A stretch of DNA of 64,000 nucleotides, taken from NCBI RefSeq assembly GCF_003030345.1, contig NZ_CP028158.1, positions 4,402,001 to 4,466,000 of the forward strand, given 5' to 3'. Made by a program: the position numbers and the translations under genes. Position 1 is the stretch's first letter, and each line of letters opens with the position of its first letter. The stretch comes from Plantactinospora sp. BC1. Its GTDB lineage: Bacteria; Actinomycetota; Actinomycetes; Mycobacteriales; Micromonosporaceae. The notes under the pieces are model-generated. The model made no database searches and was not told the DNA's origin. It saw nothing but the letters and a program-made list of their open reading frames with translations. Positions 42,755-51,792 of this stretch are shown piece by piece.

Positions 42755-45052
42755 ATGTCCCGGAAGTCGTCGACCAGGCACGACCGCCTGCTGGGCGCCG
42801 GCACCGCGCTCGCCCTGCTGGTGGCGCTCGGCGCGGCGGCCAGCCCCGCCGCCGCGGAACCCACGGCGACCGCCGCCGGCCCGGCACCGGCCGCCGGCTC
42901 ACCGGCCGGGCGGGCCGCGCAGGTCGAACCGACCGTGGTCACCAGCTTCGACACCAGTGCCGCCGGGGGTGGCGCCCGGCCGCTGCTCGGCGACGTGACC
43001 GGGGACGGCCGGCTGGACGTGGTGATGATGCAGCCGCACTACACCGCCGACGACCGCTACGAGGGCGCGCTGGTCGCCGCCCTGACCGCGTACGACCTGG
43101 ACGGGCGGCTGCTCTGGCAGGCCGGCACGGTCGACCCGCGCGGGCGCAACAACGGCAGCGACATCCCGGCGCAGGTGCACGACGTGGACGGCGACGGGGA
43201 CAACGAGGTCGTCGCGATCATGCACCCCGGCGGCGACACCACGGCCGAGGGCCGGTTCATGATCTTCGACGGCCGAACCGGCCAGCTCGTCCGGGACTTC
43301 GCCCTGCCGGACCGGCTGGCGCACGACGCGATCATCTTCGCCAACCTCAGCGGCGGGAACACCGCCCGGGAGATCGTGCTCAAGGACCGCTACGACACGG
43401 CCTGGGCGCTGGACAGCCAGGGCAACCTGCTCTGGACCCACCGCGGCAACACCGGCCACTACCCGTGGCCGTACGACTTCACCGGCGACGGGCGCCAGGA
43501 GATCATGGTCGGCTACGACATGCTGAGCCCGGACGGCGAGCTGCTCTGGCAGCACCAGGGCGACGGGCACGCCGACACCATGTGGATGGCCGACATCACC
43601 GGCAACGACGAGCTGGAACTGATGCTCGGCGGGGACGCGGCGGTGGCGCACGACGGGCGTACCGGTGCGGAGATCTGGCGCAACGCCGACATCGTCGAGA
43701 CCCAGAACATCATGACCGGCGACTACCTGCCGGAGCTGCCCGGCCTGGAGTCGCTCGGGCTGGACCGGATCGACCGGACCGCGCAGGGCTACGACGGGCT
43801 CTTCCTGCTCGACGTGCAGGGCCGGCACGTCTGGCGGGAGACCCGCGAGACCCGGGGCTGCTGGGGCTCGATCCCGGAGCCGATCCACAACTGGACCGGC
43901 GACTACAGCGACCTGATCATGGTCTGGAACCGGGGCTGCGGCGAGCCGACCACCATCATGAACGGCGCCGGTGACGTGATCAGCACCCTCGACTCCGGCG
44001 CCCGGCTCTGGCACGCCGACTTCTGCGGCGACGACAAGGAAGAGGTCATCGAGTACGTACAGGGCCGCTCCGTGACGATCAAGAGCAACGGTCCGTGCGA
44101 CCTGGCCGCCAAGGTGACCGGGCACCCGCTGCCGCAGGCCAAGCGGCTGCACAACTACACCCGGTACACCGCCGGGGACAGCCCCGTGACACTCTCCGCC
44201 GGCCGCCCCACCGGCACCAGCGGGGCGCTGCCCGGTCAGCCGGGCGGGCACGCCGTGGACGGTGATCCGGACACCGCCTGGCGGGCCGCCTCCACCGGTA
44301 CCGGGCAGAGCTGGCAGGTCGACCTGGGCCGCTGGTACACGCTGACCGGGATCGAGCTGACCTTCCCCGGCACCGACCTGCGGGACGCCTGCACCCGTAC
44401 CGTCACCGGCCGGCACACCGGGCCGCTGACCGTACCCGCCGGGGTGACCTGCCTGGCCCCCGGCGCGACGGTGACCGGCCCGGTCACCGTGCTGCCCGGC
44501 GCCTCGCTCGCAGCCACCGACGCCACCGTGACCGGCCCGGTCTCCACGCTCGGCGCCCGGTCCGTGCAACTGCGCGGGACGCGGATCACCGGCGCGCTCT
44601 CGGTGGTCGGCACCACCGGCCGGCTGGTGGTCACCGGAAACCAGGTGACCGGGCCGGTCAGCCTGGTCGGCAACCGGACCGGCGAGACCCCGGTGGTGCT
44701 CTCCGCGAACACCGTGCGCGGCACGCTGGCCTGCGCCGGCAACCTGCCGGCTCCGGTACGCGACGGCGGGCCGAACACCGTCGCCGGGCGGGCGGCCGGG
44801 CAGTGCGCCGACGTGCCGGCCGGTGACCCGCACGGCACCGAGTTCCGGTACGGCTACCTGGTGGAGACCTCCACCGACGGGCAGAACTGGGTACCGGTGC
44901 TGGACCGCACCGACAACACGCTGACCAGTTCGACCCAGCGGGGCCTCTTTACCGGGCTCGGCAGGTACGTCCGGGTCACCGTCACCGACCTGCCCGAGGT
45001 GCCGTACGCCCGGGCCGGGCTGGCGGAGGTGGCGGTGCTCGGCAACCGCTGA
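42755..45052 (+). CDS. Secreted FG-GAP repeat protein with discoidin domain interrupted by beta-helix-like insert
   Basis: A 765-residue exported protein: signal peptide 1-35 (LLGAGTALALLVALGAAASPAAAE). Residues ~60-465 hold repeated FG-GAP/VCBS modules such as DVTGDGRLDVVMM, DVDGDGDNEVVAI, DFTGDGRQEIMVG and DITGNDELELMLG, a calcium-binding beta-propeller like that of rhamnogalacturonan-lyase-type proteins. From ~498 a discoidin (F5/8 C) domain begins (WQVDLGRWYTLTGIELTF) and ends with YLVETSTDGQNWVPV and VAVLGNR. Residues ~545-693 between its strands are an insert with rungs such as ATVTGPVTVLPGASL and TRITGALSVVG, and cysteines at each end. It likely binds an extracellular polysaccharide. 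ATG 42755 has GGAGGT six bases upstream. Confidence 0.85.
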   Translation: MSRKSSTRHDRLLGAGTALALLVALGAAASPAAAEPTATAAGPAPAAGSPAGRAAQVEPTVVTSFDTSAAGGGARPLLGDVTGDGRLDVVMMQPHYTADDRYEGALVAALTAYDLDGRLLWQAGTVDPRGRNNGSDIPAQVHDVDGDGDNEVVAIMHPGGDTTAEGRFMIFDGRTGQLVRDFALPDRLAHDAIIFANLSGGNTAREIVLKDRYDTAWALDSQGNLLWTHRGNTGHYPWPYDFTGDGRQEIMVGYDMLSPDGELLWQHQGDGHADTMWMADITGNDELELMLGGDAAVAHDGRTGAEIWRNADIVETQNIMTGDYLPELPGLESLGLDRIDRTAQGYDGLFLLDVQGRHVWRETRETRGCWGSIPEPIHNWTGDYSDLIMVWNRGCGEPTTIMNGAGDVISTLDSGARLWHADFCGDDKEEVIEYVQGRSVTIKSNGPCDLAAKVTGHPLPQAKRLHNYTRYTAGDSPVTLSAGRPTGTSGALPGQPGGHAVDGDPDTAWRAASTGTGQSWQVDLGRWYTLTGIELTFPGTDLRDACTRTVTGRHTGPLTVPAGVTCLAPGATVTGPVTVLPGASLAATDATVTGPVSTLGARSVQLRGTRITGALSVVGTTGRLVVTGNQVTGPVSLVGNRTGETPVVLSANTVRGTLACAGNLPAPVRDGGPNTVAGRAAGQCADVPAGDPHGTEFRYGYLVETSTDGQNWVPVLDRTDNTLTSSTQRGLFTGLGRYVRVTVTDLPEVPYARAGLAEVAVLGNR

Positions 45053-45072
45053 GAGAGGTCCGTCGACGAAAC

Positions 45073-45117
45073 AGCGTCGGATCGGCCGCCAGGATAGCGG
45101 CCGATCCGGCGCTTTTT
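45073..45117 (+). terminator. Rho-independent-type terminator
   Basis: AGCGTCGGATCGGCCGC at 45073-45089 pairs with 45097-45113 (one G-U pair in seventeen) around a 7-nt loop, and a TTTTT run follows. It lies 20 bases after the secreted-protein stop and is the most textbook terminator in the window. Confidence 0.93.
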
Positions 45118-45215
45118 GCTGGTCGAGTCGGGTATCGGACCGATGTTCCTGACTGGTCACTCAGATTCGCCATGATGTCTGGCATTGACGCCGATCATCA
45201 TCTGAGGAGGCGGAC

Positions 45216-46148
45216 ATGGGACGGCAGGCGGCGATCCGGGCTCTGCTGGTGGCCACGCTGGGCGTGACGGGGGCGCTGCCGCCCGCCCCACAGGTCGCCG
45301 CCGCACCGTCGCCGGCCCGACCTGGCGGAGCTGAGGCCCGGGCCACCGTCCCCGACACCTGCCCGGACGGCGGGGCCGGCTGCGTCGACGACACCATCGC
45401 CCGACTGCGGGAGCGGTACGCCGCGCTCGGGCGGTCCTGCGACCACCACGCCACCTTCACGCTCGCCTACCTGCGCACCACCCAGGGCTTCAAGTGGGGA
45501 CGGGACCAGGCCGGATACTTCGCCGACAACGCCTGGGTCAACCGCGAGGGCGCGCTCTTTGCCGAGTACTACTACCGGGCGTACGACGACTGGGCCGCCG
45601 GGCGGCGCTCCGAAGTACCCGGCGCCTGGCTGGCCGCCCTGGACGCGGCCCGGTCCCGTCGGCTCACCGGAGCCGGTGACCTGATGCTCGGAATGAACGC
45701 GCACATCAACCGGGACCTGCCGTACGTGCTCGAACGGGTCGGGCTGACCGCACCGGACGGCAGCAGCCGGAAACCCGACCACGACAGGGTCAACGAGATC
45801 CTCGCCGCCGTGATGGACCCGCTGCTCGCCGAACTCGTCACCCGGCTCGACCGGGACGGCTTCGACACCGGCATCCCGACCAGCGCCGCCCTCGGGCTGC
45901 TGGTCAGTTGGCGGGATCAGGCGTGGCGCAACGCCGTCCGGCTGGCCGGTGCCCGTACCCCGTTCGCCCGGACCCTCGTCGAACTCGACATCGAGTCCAG
46001 CGCGGTGGCGATCGCCGCCGGGATCGCGACGCTGACCAGCTACGTCCCGCCGCTGTCCGGCCCCGGGCCCCGGGCAACGTACTGCGCCGAGCGGCACGGC
46101 AGCGCGCCGCCGGTGGCGTACCCGTTCGGCGTGCCGCCGGCCTACTGA
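45216..46148 (+). CDS. Secreted DUF5995 family protein
   Basis: A 310-residue protein with an N-terminal signal peptide (residues 1-~29). The mature part is helical with the family motifs LGRSCDHHATFTLAYLRTT, WVNREGALFAEYYYRAYDDW and LGMNAHINRDLPYVL. Conserved His, Asn and Asp residues in the last motif suggest metal binding, but no activity is known. ATG 45216 follows CATCTGAGGAGG. It has its own promoter region after the strong terminator. Its 3' end faces the Ku gene, with 44 bp between them. Confidence 0.88.
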   Translation: MGRQAAIRALLVATLGVTGALPPAPQVAAAPSPARPGGAEARATVPDTCPDGGAGCVDDTIARLRERYAALGRSCDHHATFTLAYLRTTQGFKWGRDQAGYFADNAWVNREGALFAEYYYRAYDDWAAGRRSEVPGAWLAALDAARSRRLTGAGDLMLGMNAHINRDLPYVLERVGLTAPDGSSRKPDHDRVNEILAAVMDPLLAELVTRLDRDGFDTGIPTSAALGLLVSWRDQAWRNAVRLAGARTPFARTLVELDIESSAVAIAAGIATLTSYVPPLSGPGPRATYCAERHGSAPPVAYPFGVPPAY

Positions 46149-46192
46149 GCGGTGGGCACCGACAGACCCGACCGTGAACGCGGCGGGTGGTT

Positions 46193-47212
46193 TCAGGCGG
46201 ACTTGCGGGGCGCCTTCTTCGGGGCGGCCTTCTTCGTCGCGGCCTTCTTGGCCGTACCCGACTTGGCCGCCGCCTTCTTGGCCCCGGCGGCCTTCTTCGC
46301 CCCGGTGGACTTCTCCGCCGACTTCCCGGCCGCCTTCTTCGTGCCGGTCGCCTTCTTCGCCGCCGCCGCCTTCGCGGACTTGGCCGACGAGATCGGGGTG
46401 GGCTGGCCGGCGCCGGCCCCGGCCGGCTCCTCGCCCCGGGCCGCCCGAGCCCGGTCCACCGAGGCCCGCAGCGCCGCCATCAGGTCGACCGCCGCCGCCG
46501 GTGCCTCCTCGACCTCCTCCGGCTGCACCACCTCCCGGCCCTCGACCTTGGCGTCGATGACCTCCTGGAGGGCGGCCCGGTAGTCGTCGGTGAAGACGTC
46601 CGGCTCGAACTCGCCGGCCATCGAGTCGATCAGGGAACTCGCCATCGCCAGCTCCGGCGGGCGTACCTTGATGTCCTCGTCCAGAAAGCCGAAGTCGGGG
46701 CGGCGGATCTCGTCCGGCCAGAGCATGGTGTTGAGCAGCAGCACGCCCTCCCGGACCCGCAGGGTGGCGAGCTGTTCCCGCTGCCGCAGCGCCACCTTGA
46801 CGATCGCCACCCGCTCCGAGTCGGTCAGCGCGTCCCGGAGCAGCACGTACGGCTTGGCGGCCGCACCGTCCGGCTCCAGGAAGTACGCCTTGTTGTAGAG
46901 GATCGGGTCGACCTGCTCGGCCGGGACGAACTCCAGCACGTCGATCGCGTGCGAGGTGCTCAACGGCAGCTCGGCGAAATCCTCGTCGGTGAGGATGACC
47001 ATCTCGCCGCCGCCGATGTCGTACCCCTTGGCGATGTCGTCGTAGCTGACCTCCTCGCCGTCGATCGAGCAGACCCGCTTGTACTTGATCCGCCCGCCGT
47101 CGGTCCGGTGCACCTGGTGGAACCGGATGTCCTTCTCCTCGGTCGCCGAGTAGACCCGTACCCCGATGGAGACCAGTCCGAACGAGACCGCTCCGCGCCA
47201 GATAGCCCGCAT
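46193..47212 (-). CDS. ku: Ku protein of bacterial non-homologous end joining
   Basis: A 339-residue homodimeric DNA-end-binding protein. It begins MRAIWRGAVSFGLVSIGVRVYSATEEKDI and has FHQVHRTDGGRIKYKRVCSIDGEEV and ELPLSTSHAIDVLEFVPAEQVDP, the usual Ku ring regions, to about residue 250. The C-terminal ~80 residues are a Lys/Ala-rich tail with repeated KKAAAK-type units, the kind known to aid DNA binding and ligase recruitment. ATG 47212. It is divergent from the LigD ligase gene 158 bp away, forming the repair locus. Confidence 0.96.
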   Translation of the reverse strand: MRAIWRGAVSFGLVSIGVRVYSATEEKDIRFHQVHRTDGGRIKYKRVCSIDGEEVSYDDIAKGYDIGGGEMVILTDEDFAELPLSTSHAIDVLEFVPAEQVDPILYNKAYFLEPDGAAAKPYVLLRDALTDSERVAIVKVALRQREQLATLRVREGVLLLNTMLWPDEIRRPDFGFLDEDIKVRPPELAMASSLIDSMAGEFEPDVFTDDYRAALQEVIDAKVEGREVVQPEEVEEAPAAAVDLMAALRASVDRARAARGEEPAGAGAGQPTPISSAKSAKAAAAKKATGTKKAAGKSAEKSTGAKKAAGAKKAAAKSGTAKKAATKKAAPKKAPRKSA

Positions 47213-47370
47213 GATCTCGACCTTTCCCCTCTCCGGGCGGATATTCACCCCGTCGAGTGAAAGTGCCCCCGAGCAGCGGGTATCCCGCCGTTTGCCGGTG
47301 GGCGACGACCCGTTCGATCCAGGATCGCACCGGATCGAACCGGACGCGAGTGTTTCGGCGTGGACCTAGA

Positions 47371-48333
47371 GTGAGGGTCGTGCCCGGCACCCCGGTCAAG
47401 CCGATGCTCGCGGTCACCGGGGAGCTGCCCGCAGGCCCCGGCTGGGTGCATGAGTTCAAGTGGGACGGGGTGCGGGCGGTCTCCGACTTCGCCGGTGACG
47501 AGCTGCGGCTCTACGCGCGCTCCGGGGTGCAGATCACCGCCGCCTATCCGGAACTCGCCCCGCTGGGCGCCCAGCTCGCGCAGCGGGGGCTGGCCGACGC
47601 GGTGCTGGACGGCGAGGTGGTGGTGCTGACCGAGCAGGGGCAGCCGTCGTTCACCGCGCTCGCCGAGCGGATGCACGTGCGGGAGCCGGCCCGGGCCGCC
47701 CGGCTGGCGGTGAGCCTCCCGGTGACGTACATGATCTTCGACCTGCTGCGGCGGGACGGGACGGACCTGACCGGGTGGCCGTACCAGCGCCGCCGGGAGG
47801 CGCTGGAGGCGCTCGGCCTGGCCGGGCCGCGCTGGGCGGTACCGCCGGTCTTCCCGGACGGCCGGGCCACCTACCAGGCGGCCGGCGAGCACGGGCTGGA
47901 GGGCGTGGTGTCGAAACGGGTCGACGCCGTCTACCGGGCCGGGATCCGGTCGCCGGACTGGGTGAAGGTGAAACTGGAGGTCACCGACGACTTCGTGGTC
48001 GGCGGCTGGCGGCCCGGCGTACGCCGGATCGGTGGGCTGCTGGTCGGGGTGCCGGCGCCGGACGGCGGCCTGGTCTACCGGGGCCGGGTCGGCGGCGGCA
48101 TCGGCGCGGCGATCGAGCGGGAACTGCTGGCCGTACTGGAGCCGCTGCGCAGCGGAACCTCGCCCTTCGTGACCCCGGTACCCCGGGAGGATGCCCGGGG
48201 CGCGATCTGGGTAACTCCCCAGATCGTGGTGGAGGTGAAGTACGGCCAGCGCACGCCGGACGGTCGACTGCGGTTCCCGCGGATCCGCCGGCTGCGCACC
48301 GACAAGACGGTGGCGGACGTCGATGGCGCGTGA
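47371..48333 (+). CDS. LigD-type ATP-dependent DNA ligase (stand-alone ligase domain)
   Basis: A protein of about 320 residues. The adenylated lysine is K30 in HEFKWDGVR; later motifs include DAVLDGEVVVL, FDLLRRDG, LEGVVSKRVDAVYRAG and WVKVKLEVTDDFVVGGWRPG, giving the nucleotidyltransferase and OB-fold domains. It seals ends held by Ku. GTG 47371 is taken as start; GTG 47380 is an alternative and neither has a strong ribosome site. Its 3' end overlaps the polymerase gene by 11 bp, so the two subunits are translationally coupled. The nuclease domain of a full LigD is absent. Confidence 0.93.
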   Translation: MRVVPGTPVKPMLAVTGELPAGPGWVHEFKWDGVRAVSDFAGDELRLYARSGVQITAAYPELAPLGAQLAQRGLADAVLDGEVVVLTEQGQPSFTALAERMHVREPARAARLAVSLPVTYMIFDLLRRDGTDLTGWPYQRRREALEALGLAGPRWAVPPVFPDGRATYQAAGEHGLEGVVSKRVDAVYRAGIRSPDWVKVKLEVTDDFVVGGWRPGVRRIGGLLVGVPAPDGGLVYRGRVGGGIGAAIERELLAVLEPLRSGTSPFVTPVPREDARGAIWVTPQIVVEVKYGQRTPDGRLRFPRIRRLRTDKTVADVDGA

Positions 48334-49240
48334 ACAGCGGGTACGGGTCGAGGTCGAGGGCCGCAGCCTCGAACTGTCCAATCTGGACAAGGTGCTCTAT
48401 CCGGCGTCCGGGTTCACCAAGGGTGAGGTGATCGACTACTACACCCGGGTCTCCGAGGCGCTGCTGCCGCACCTGCGGGACCGGGCGCTGACCCGGATCC
48501 GCTACCCCAACGGCGTCGACGGGAACTTCTTCTTCGAGAAGAACGCCCCGGCCAGCACCCCGGACTGGGTACGCCTGGAGCGGCTGCCCGCCCCCGGCTC
48601 CACCAAGGGCCGGGAGATGCTCGACTACGTCGTCTGCGACGACCTGGCGACGCTGGTCTGGCTGGCCAACCTCGCCGCGCTGGAACTGCACACCCCGCAG
48701 TGGCAGGTCGGCGCCCACCCCGACCTGATGGTGATGGACCTCGACCCGGGCGCCCCGGCCGGCCTGGTCGAGTGCTGCGGGGTCGCGCTGCTGATCCGGG
48801 AACGCCTCGCCGCCGACGGCATCGCCAGCTATCCGAAGACCTCCGGCAAGAAGGGCATGCAGCTCTCCTGCCCGGTCTCCGGCGGGCAGTCCGCCGACGT
48901 CGTCTCCGGCTACGCCCGCCGGATCGCCGAGGAACTCGCCCGCGAGGCACCGAAGTCGATCACCGCCCAGATGGCGAAGCGGCTCCGCCCCGGCAAGATC
49001 TTCATCGACTGGAGCCAGAACAACGCGGCGAAGACGACGGTGGCGCCGTACTCGCTGCGGGCCCAGCCGACGCCGTCGGTCTCCACCCCGCTGACCTGGG
49101 CCGAGGTGGAGGCAGCCGCCGACGGGGAGGCGGGCGCCGTCCGCCAGTTCCCCGCCGCCGAGGTGCTGGACCGGATCGAGGAGTACGGCGACCTGCTGAT
49201 CGAACTGCTCGACGGCGGCCCGGAGCTGCCGGTCCGGTGA
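48323..49240 (+). CDS. LigD polymerase-domain protein
   Basis: A 305-residue archaeo-eukaryotic-primase-type polymerase. The two metal aspartates are D139 and D141 in LMVMDLDPG; other motifs are KVLYPASGFTKGEVIDYY, IRYPNGVDGNFFFEKNAP and SYPKTSGKKGMQL. It fills in ends, preferably with ribonucleotides, during non-homologous end joining. ATG 48323 lies within the ligase gene. With Ku and the ligase it forms a split LigD system, where the functions are on separate polypeptides as in many actinomycetes. Confidence 0.94.
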   Translation: MAREQRVRVEVEGRSLELSNLDKVLYPASGFTKGEVIDYYTRVSEALLPHLRDRALTRIRYPNGVDGNFFFEKNAPASTPDWVRLERLPAPGSTKGREMLDYVVCDDLATLVWLANLAALELHTPQWQVGAHPDLMVMDLDPGAPAGLVECCGVALLIRERLAADGIASYPKTSGKKGMQLSCPVSGGQSADVVSGYARRIAEELAREAPKSITAQMAKRLRPGKIFIDWSQNNAAKTTVAPYSLRAQPTPSVSTPLTWAEVEAAADGEAGAVRQFPAAEVLDRIEEYGDLLIELLDGGPELPVR

Positions 49241-49244
49241 CGTC

Positions 49245-49272
49245 GGCGGCCGGCGGCCGGCGGCCGGCGGCC
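49245..49272. repeat. Four tandem copies of a GC heptamer
   Basis: Four perfect GGCGGCC units five bases after the LigD polymerase stop. Being self-complementary, they can fold into several hairpins and may end the transcript or vary in number. Confidence 0.8.
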
Positions 49273-49346
49273 GGTGAAGCCGATCTGAAGTCGGTGCCTG
49301 GCAACCTCGACGCGTCTGTGCCGCGCAGCTCCGTACGGGGGGAAAC

Positions 49347-49649
49347 GTGCCGTCCTTCAAGGCCGATCCGGCGGTCATCCGCGAGTTCGGCGCCACGATC
49401 ACCGGCCTGGTCAACGACTCGGTGGGCGCACAGCAGTACAACGACAGATGGCTGGAGATCGGTGGATCCTCCGGACCGCTGTTCCAGACGGTGTTCGACG
49501 CCGTCACCAGGATCAAGAACCAGTTGTACCTCTCCTACGCCCAGCTCGAGAACGTCCTGCGGCTCTCCGCCGAGGAGGTCGAGCGGGTCGCGCACTACTA
49601 CGAGACCACGGACGCGGCGGCGGCCGAACAGCTCGACCGGACCTACTGA
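49347..49649 (+). CDS. WXG100/EspC-size helical protein
   Basis: A 100-residue protein, GTG 49347 after GGGGGGAAAC. Two helices, PSFKADPAVIREFGATITGLV and YLSYAQLENVLRLSAEEVERVAHYYETTDAAAAEQLD, match the EspC/ESX-secretion-associated layout. It has no signal peptide. It is the first gene of a three-gene run with 24 and 19-bp gaps. Likely a partner of the WXG protein encoded next, as in the 12.4-13.7 kb operon. Confidence 0.7.
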   Translation: MPSFKADPAVIREFGATITGLVNDSVGAQQYNDRWLEIGGSSGPLFQTVFDAVTRIKNQLYLSYAQLENVLRLSAEEVERVAHYYETTDAAAAEQLDRTY

Positions 49650-49673
49650 GCGTCGGCGAGGAAGGAAACCGGC

Positions 49674-50429
49674 ATGGCCGACCCGTTGGACGAACTGATC
49701 GACCCGAAGGTCGAGGACCCGATTCCGGACAGCCTGGAGAACTACCTCGGCATTTCCCAGTACATCAGCCCGTCGTACTGGCTGGGCGAGGCGATGAACC
49801 TCGTCATCGGCACCAACCCGTTCCAGTGGGCCGCCGAGCAGTTCACCGGCGACTGGCAGGCGGTGCAGACGGCCGGCAAGGCGGTGCAGACCCTGGCCGA
49901 CTTCAACGAGGCGTGTGCCGGCGCCCTCAACTCTGCGGTCGCCACCGTCGGCTACGGCTGGGAGGGCAACGCCCGGGACGCCGCCGACGAGTACTTCAGC
50001 GGCGTCGGGCAGGTGCTCAGGGACCAGATCAGCGTTCTCGTCCAGCTCGGTTGGCAGTTGGACGTGACGGCGTTCAGCGTCTACGAGACGGCCGGCGCCC
50101 TGAAGGGTCTGCTGGAAGGGCTCGTCGACCTGCTGATCGCGATCGGCATCGAGATGGCGGCGACGGCGGCGTCGGCTCCCACCATCATCGGCCCGATCCT
50201 CGGCGGGGCCAGCATCGCGTTCACCGCCGGTCAGGCCGTCGCGAAGTGGAATCAGATTCTGAGCTTGCACAGCACCATCTGGAACGCCGTGCAGGCGTTC
50301 AGCGGTGTGGTCGCCGGCCTGCTCGGCCAGGTGAGCGACACCAGCCTGCCGCTCCTGCCGGCCAGGGAGTACGACCACCCGGCGGTACGACCGCCGGCCG
50401 AACCACCCGTTTCCCACCACCGCGACTGA
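49674..50429 (+). CDS. WXG-motif protein with hydrophobic C-terminal half
   Basis: A 251-residue protein. The WXG turn is GYGWEGNARDAADEYF near residue 100, with helices on either side. Residues ~140-205 form a long hydrophobic stretch with Gly/Ala (VDLLIAIGIEMAATAA, GPILGGASIAFTAG), perhaps two membrane-active helices. The ending is Pro-rich. The layout resembles large ESX substrates. No named toxin domain. ATG 49674 has AAGGAAA. It could be membrane-anchored rather than secreted. Confidence 0.7.
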   Translation: MADPLDELIDPKVEDPIPDSLENYLGISQYISPSYWLGEAMNLVIGTNPFQWAAEQFTGDWQAVQTAGKAVQTLADFNEACAGALNSAVATVGYGWEGNARDAADEYFSGVGQVLRDQISVLVQLGWQLDVTAFSVYETAGALKGLLEGLVDLLIAIGIEMAATAASAPTIIGPILGGASIAFTAGQAVAKWNQILSLHSTIWNAVQAFSGVVAGLLGQVSDTSLPLLPAREYDHPAVRPPAEPPVSHHRD

Positions 50430-50448
50430 GTCGGAGCCGGAGTACCAG

Positions 50449-50817
50449 ATGAGACCACCGAAGGACGACGAACCGCTGCTCGACGTCGCCGGGGGCGACC
50501 CGGTGCTCTCCCGCCACCTGCGCGACTCGCTGAAGACTCTCAGCGAACGCACCGACGACCCGGAGTTCCGCCGGCTGGTGGCCGACGTGCTGGACGGCCG
50601 GCGCGGACTGCGCGAGGTGGCCACCTCGCCGGTGTTCGCCTCGGCGCTCAACCCACGGATGGAGCAGTTCGCGCAGCGCTGGGCGGAGACCTCCGAGGAG
50701 GAGCGGGCCGAGCTGGCGGCCCAGGGCGAGCGGGAGTTCGCCGCGCTGCGGGAGCGGTTGGAGCGGGAGCGCCGCGACCGCGAACGCTGGTGGCGCGACC
50801 ACCCCGACGGCTACTGA
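50449..50817 (+). CDS. Charged 122-residue protein of the WXG cluster
   Basis: A soluble, strongly charged helical protein: acidic/basic heptads in the second half (EEERAELAAQGEREFAALRERLERERRDRERWW) predict a long coiled coil. It begins 19 bp after the WXG protein stop and probably belongs to its operon. No family recognised. It may be a chaperone or immunity partner of the preceding protein, which is inference from position. Confidence 0.6.
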   Translation: MRPPKDDEPLLDVAGGDPVLSRHLRDSLKTLSERTDDPEFRRLVADVLDGRRGLREVATSPVFASALNPRMEQFAQRWAETSEEERAELAAQGEREFAALRERLERERRDRERWWRDHPDGY

Positions 50818-50877
50818 CCGGCGCCCGCCCGCCAACGCCCGATCGACCTCCTTTGTGAACGTGCCTTTCCCGCCGCG

Positions 50878-50929
50878 CTCCGGCCCGCCCGGGGAAAGCT
50901 GGGCTGCACCCTGTTCGGGCGGGCCGGAG
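50878..50929. terminator. Stem-loop between the WXG cluster and the convergent gene
   Basis: CTCCGGCCCGCCCG at 50878-50891 pairs exactly with 50916-50929, a 14-bp stem with a 24-nt loop. It lies 61 bp after the last cluster gene and just before the end of the convergent gene. Confidence 0.65.
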
Positions 50930-50965
50930 TTGTGATGTTTGCGCGGGGGAACCAACTGCCTCCGA

Positions 50966-51427
50966 TCAATCACCTCCTTCAGATTCGGTACGCCCGGCGC
51001 GCGGGAACGCGTCCCGGAGCGCCGCCCCGTCGGGGGCGGAGGTGGCGGGGGTCATCGGGACGGCGATCACCGGCCGCGCCTCGGTGCGTAGTACCCGCAG
51101 CACCCGCACGTCTCCGGCCGCCGTGGTCACCCGCAGTCCGGAAGGGTGGTCCATGGCCGTGAGCACGGTCTCCACCCGCAGGATCTCCGGTCGTTGCGCT
51201 CGGTGCAGCAGGTCCGCGACGAAATCGAGGAACTCCACCACGTCGGCTGTCGCCTCGCTACGCCCGGGAGGGGTGAGGACCAGGTACGTCGTGCCGCCGC
51301 CCGCATGCTCTATCCGGATGCCGGGTGTGTCCATCTCGCCGCCGAACGGCACTGCCGCAACGATGTCCGGGTTTCCGGACGCGCGGATGGTCTCGGCGAC
51401 GAGCCGCGTCAGCTCGGTCTCACTCAT
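50966..51427 (-). CDS. Unknown 153-residue protein near the WXG cluster
   Basis: A soluble protein with a helix-rich start (ELTRLVAETIRASGNPDIVAAVPFGG), a beta-rich middle and the ending AGRTESEGGD. The pattern YLVLTPPGRSEATADVVEFLDFVADLLHRAQRPEILRVETVL resembles sequences seen in ESX-associated accessory proteins, but I cannot name it. ATG 51427 has GGAAGGCGG upstream. It is convergent with the WXG cluster and divergent from the XRE regulator gene. Confidence 0.55.
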   Translation of the reverse strand: MSETELTRLVAETIRASGNPDIVAAVPFGGEMDTPGIRIEHAGGGTTYLVLTPPGRSEATADVVEFLDFVADLLHRAQRPEILRVETVLTAMDHPSGLRVTTAAGDVRVLRVLRTEARPVIAVPMTPATSAPDGAALRDAFPRAGRTESEGGD

Positions 51428-51792
51428 GCGCTGTCCGCCTTCCCTGTTTCCTCGGTACCCGGGGGGCCGGTTCACCTCCACCCCGGCCCGCGCGACATGG
51501 CAGCGAGCCGGACCGGGCTCAGCCCTCCCGGGACCGTCGGAGGCCCCGCCCGATCCCGTCCCCGCCTCACCCTCTGCCTGGTGAGGCCGACCGGGCGGGG
51601 CCATACGCCGCACGACGACCGGTGCGCGGTGCAACCCGCCGTGCCGAGTCGGGTGCTGTCCTTCTGCCGAACGCGCCCGAATCGCCGTGCTTGACATCAA
51701 TGCTGGACCGCGCAACCGAAGGGCCGGAAGATGGAAGACGTTCATGGATGGGTCAGCGTGATTACACGCGCGGACGGCAGGTGACGATAATC

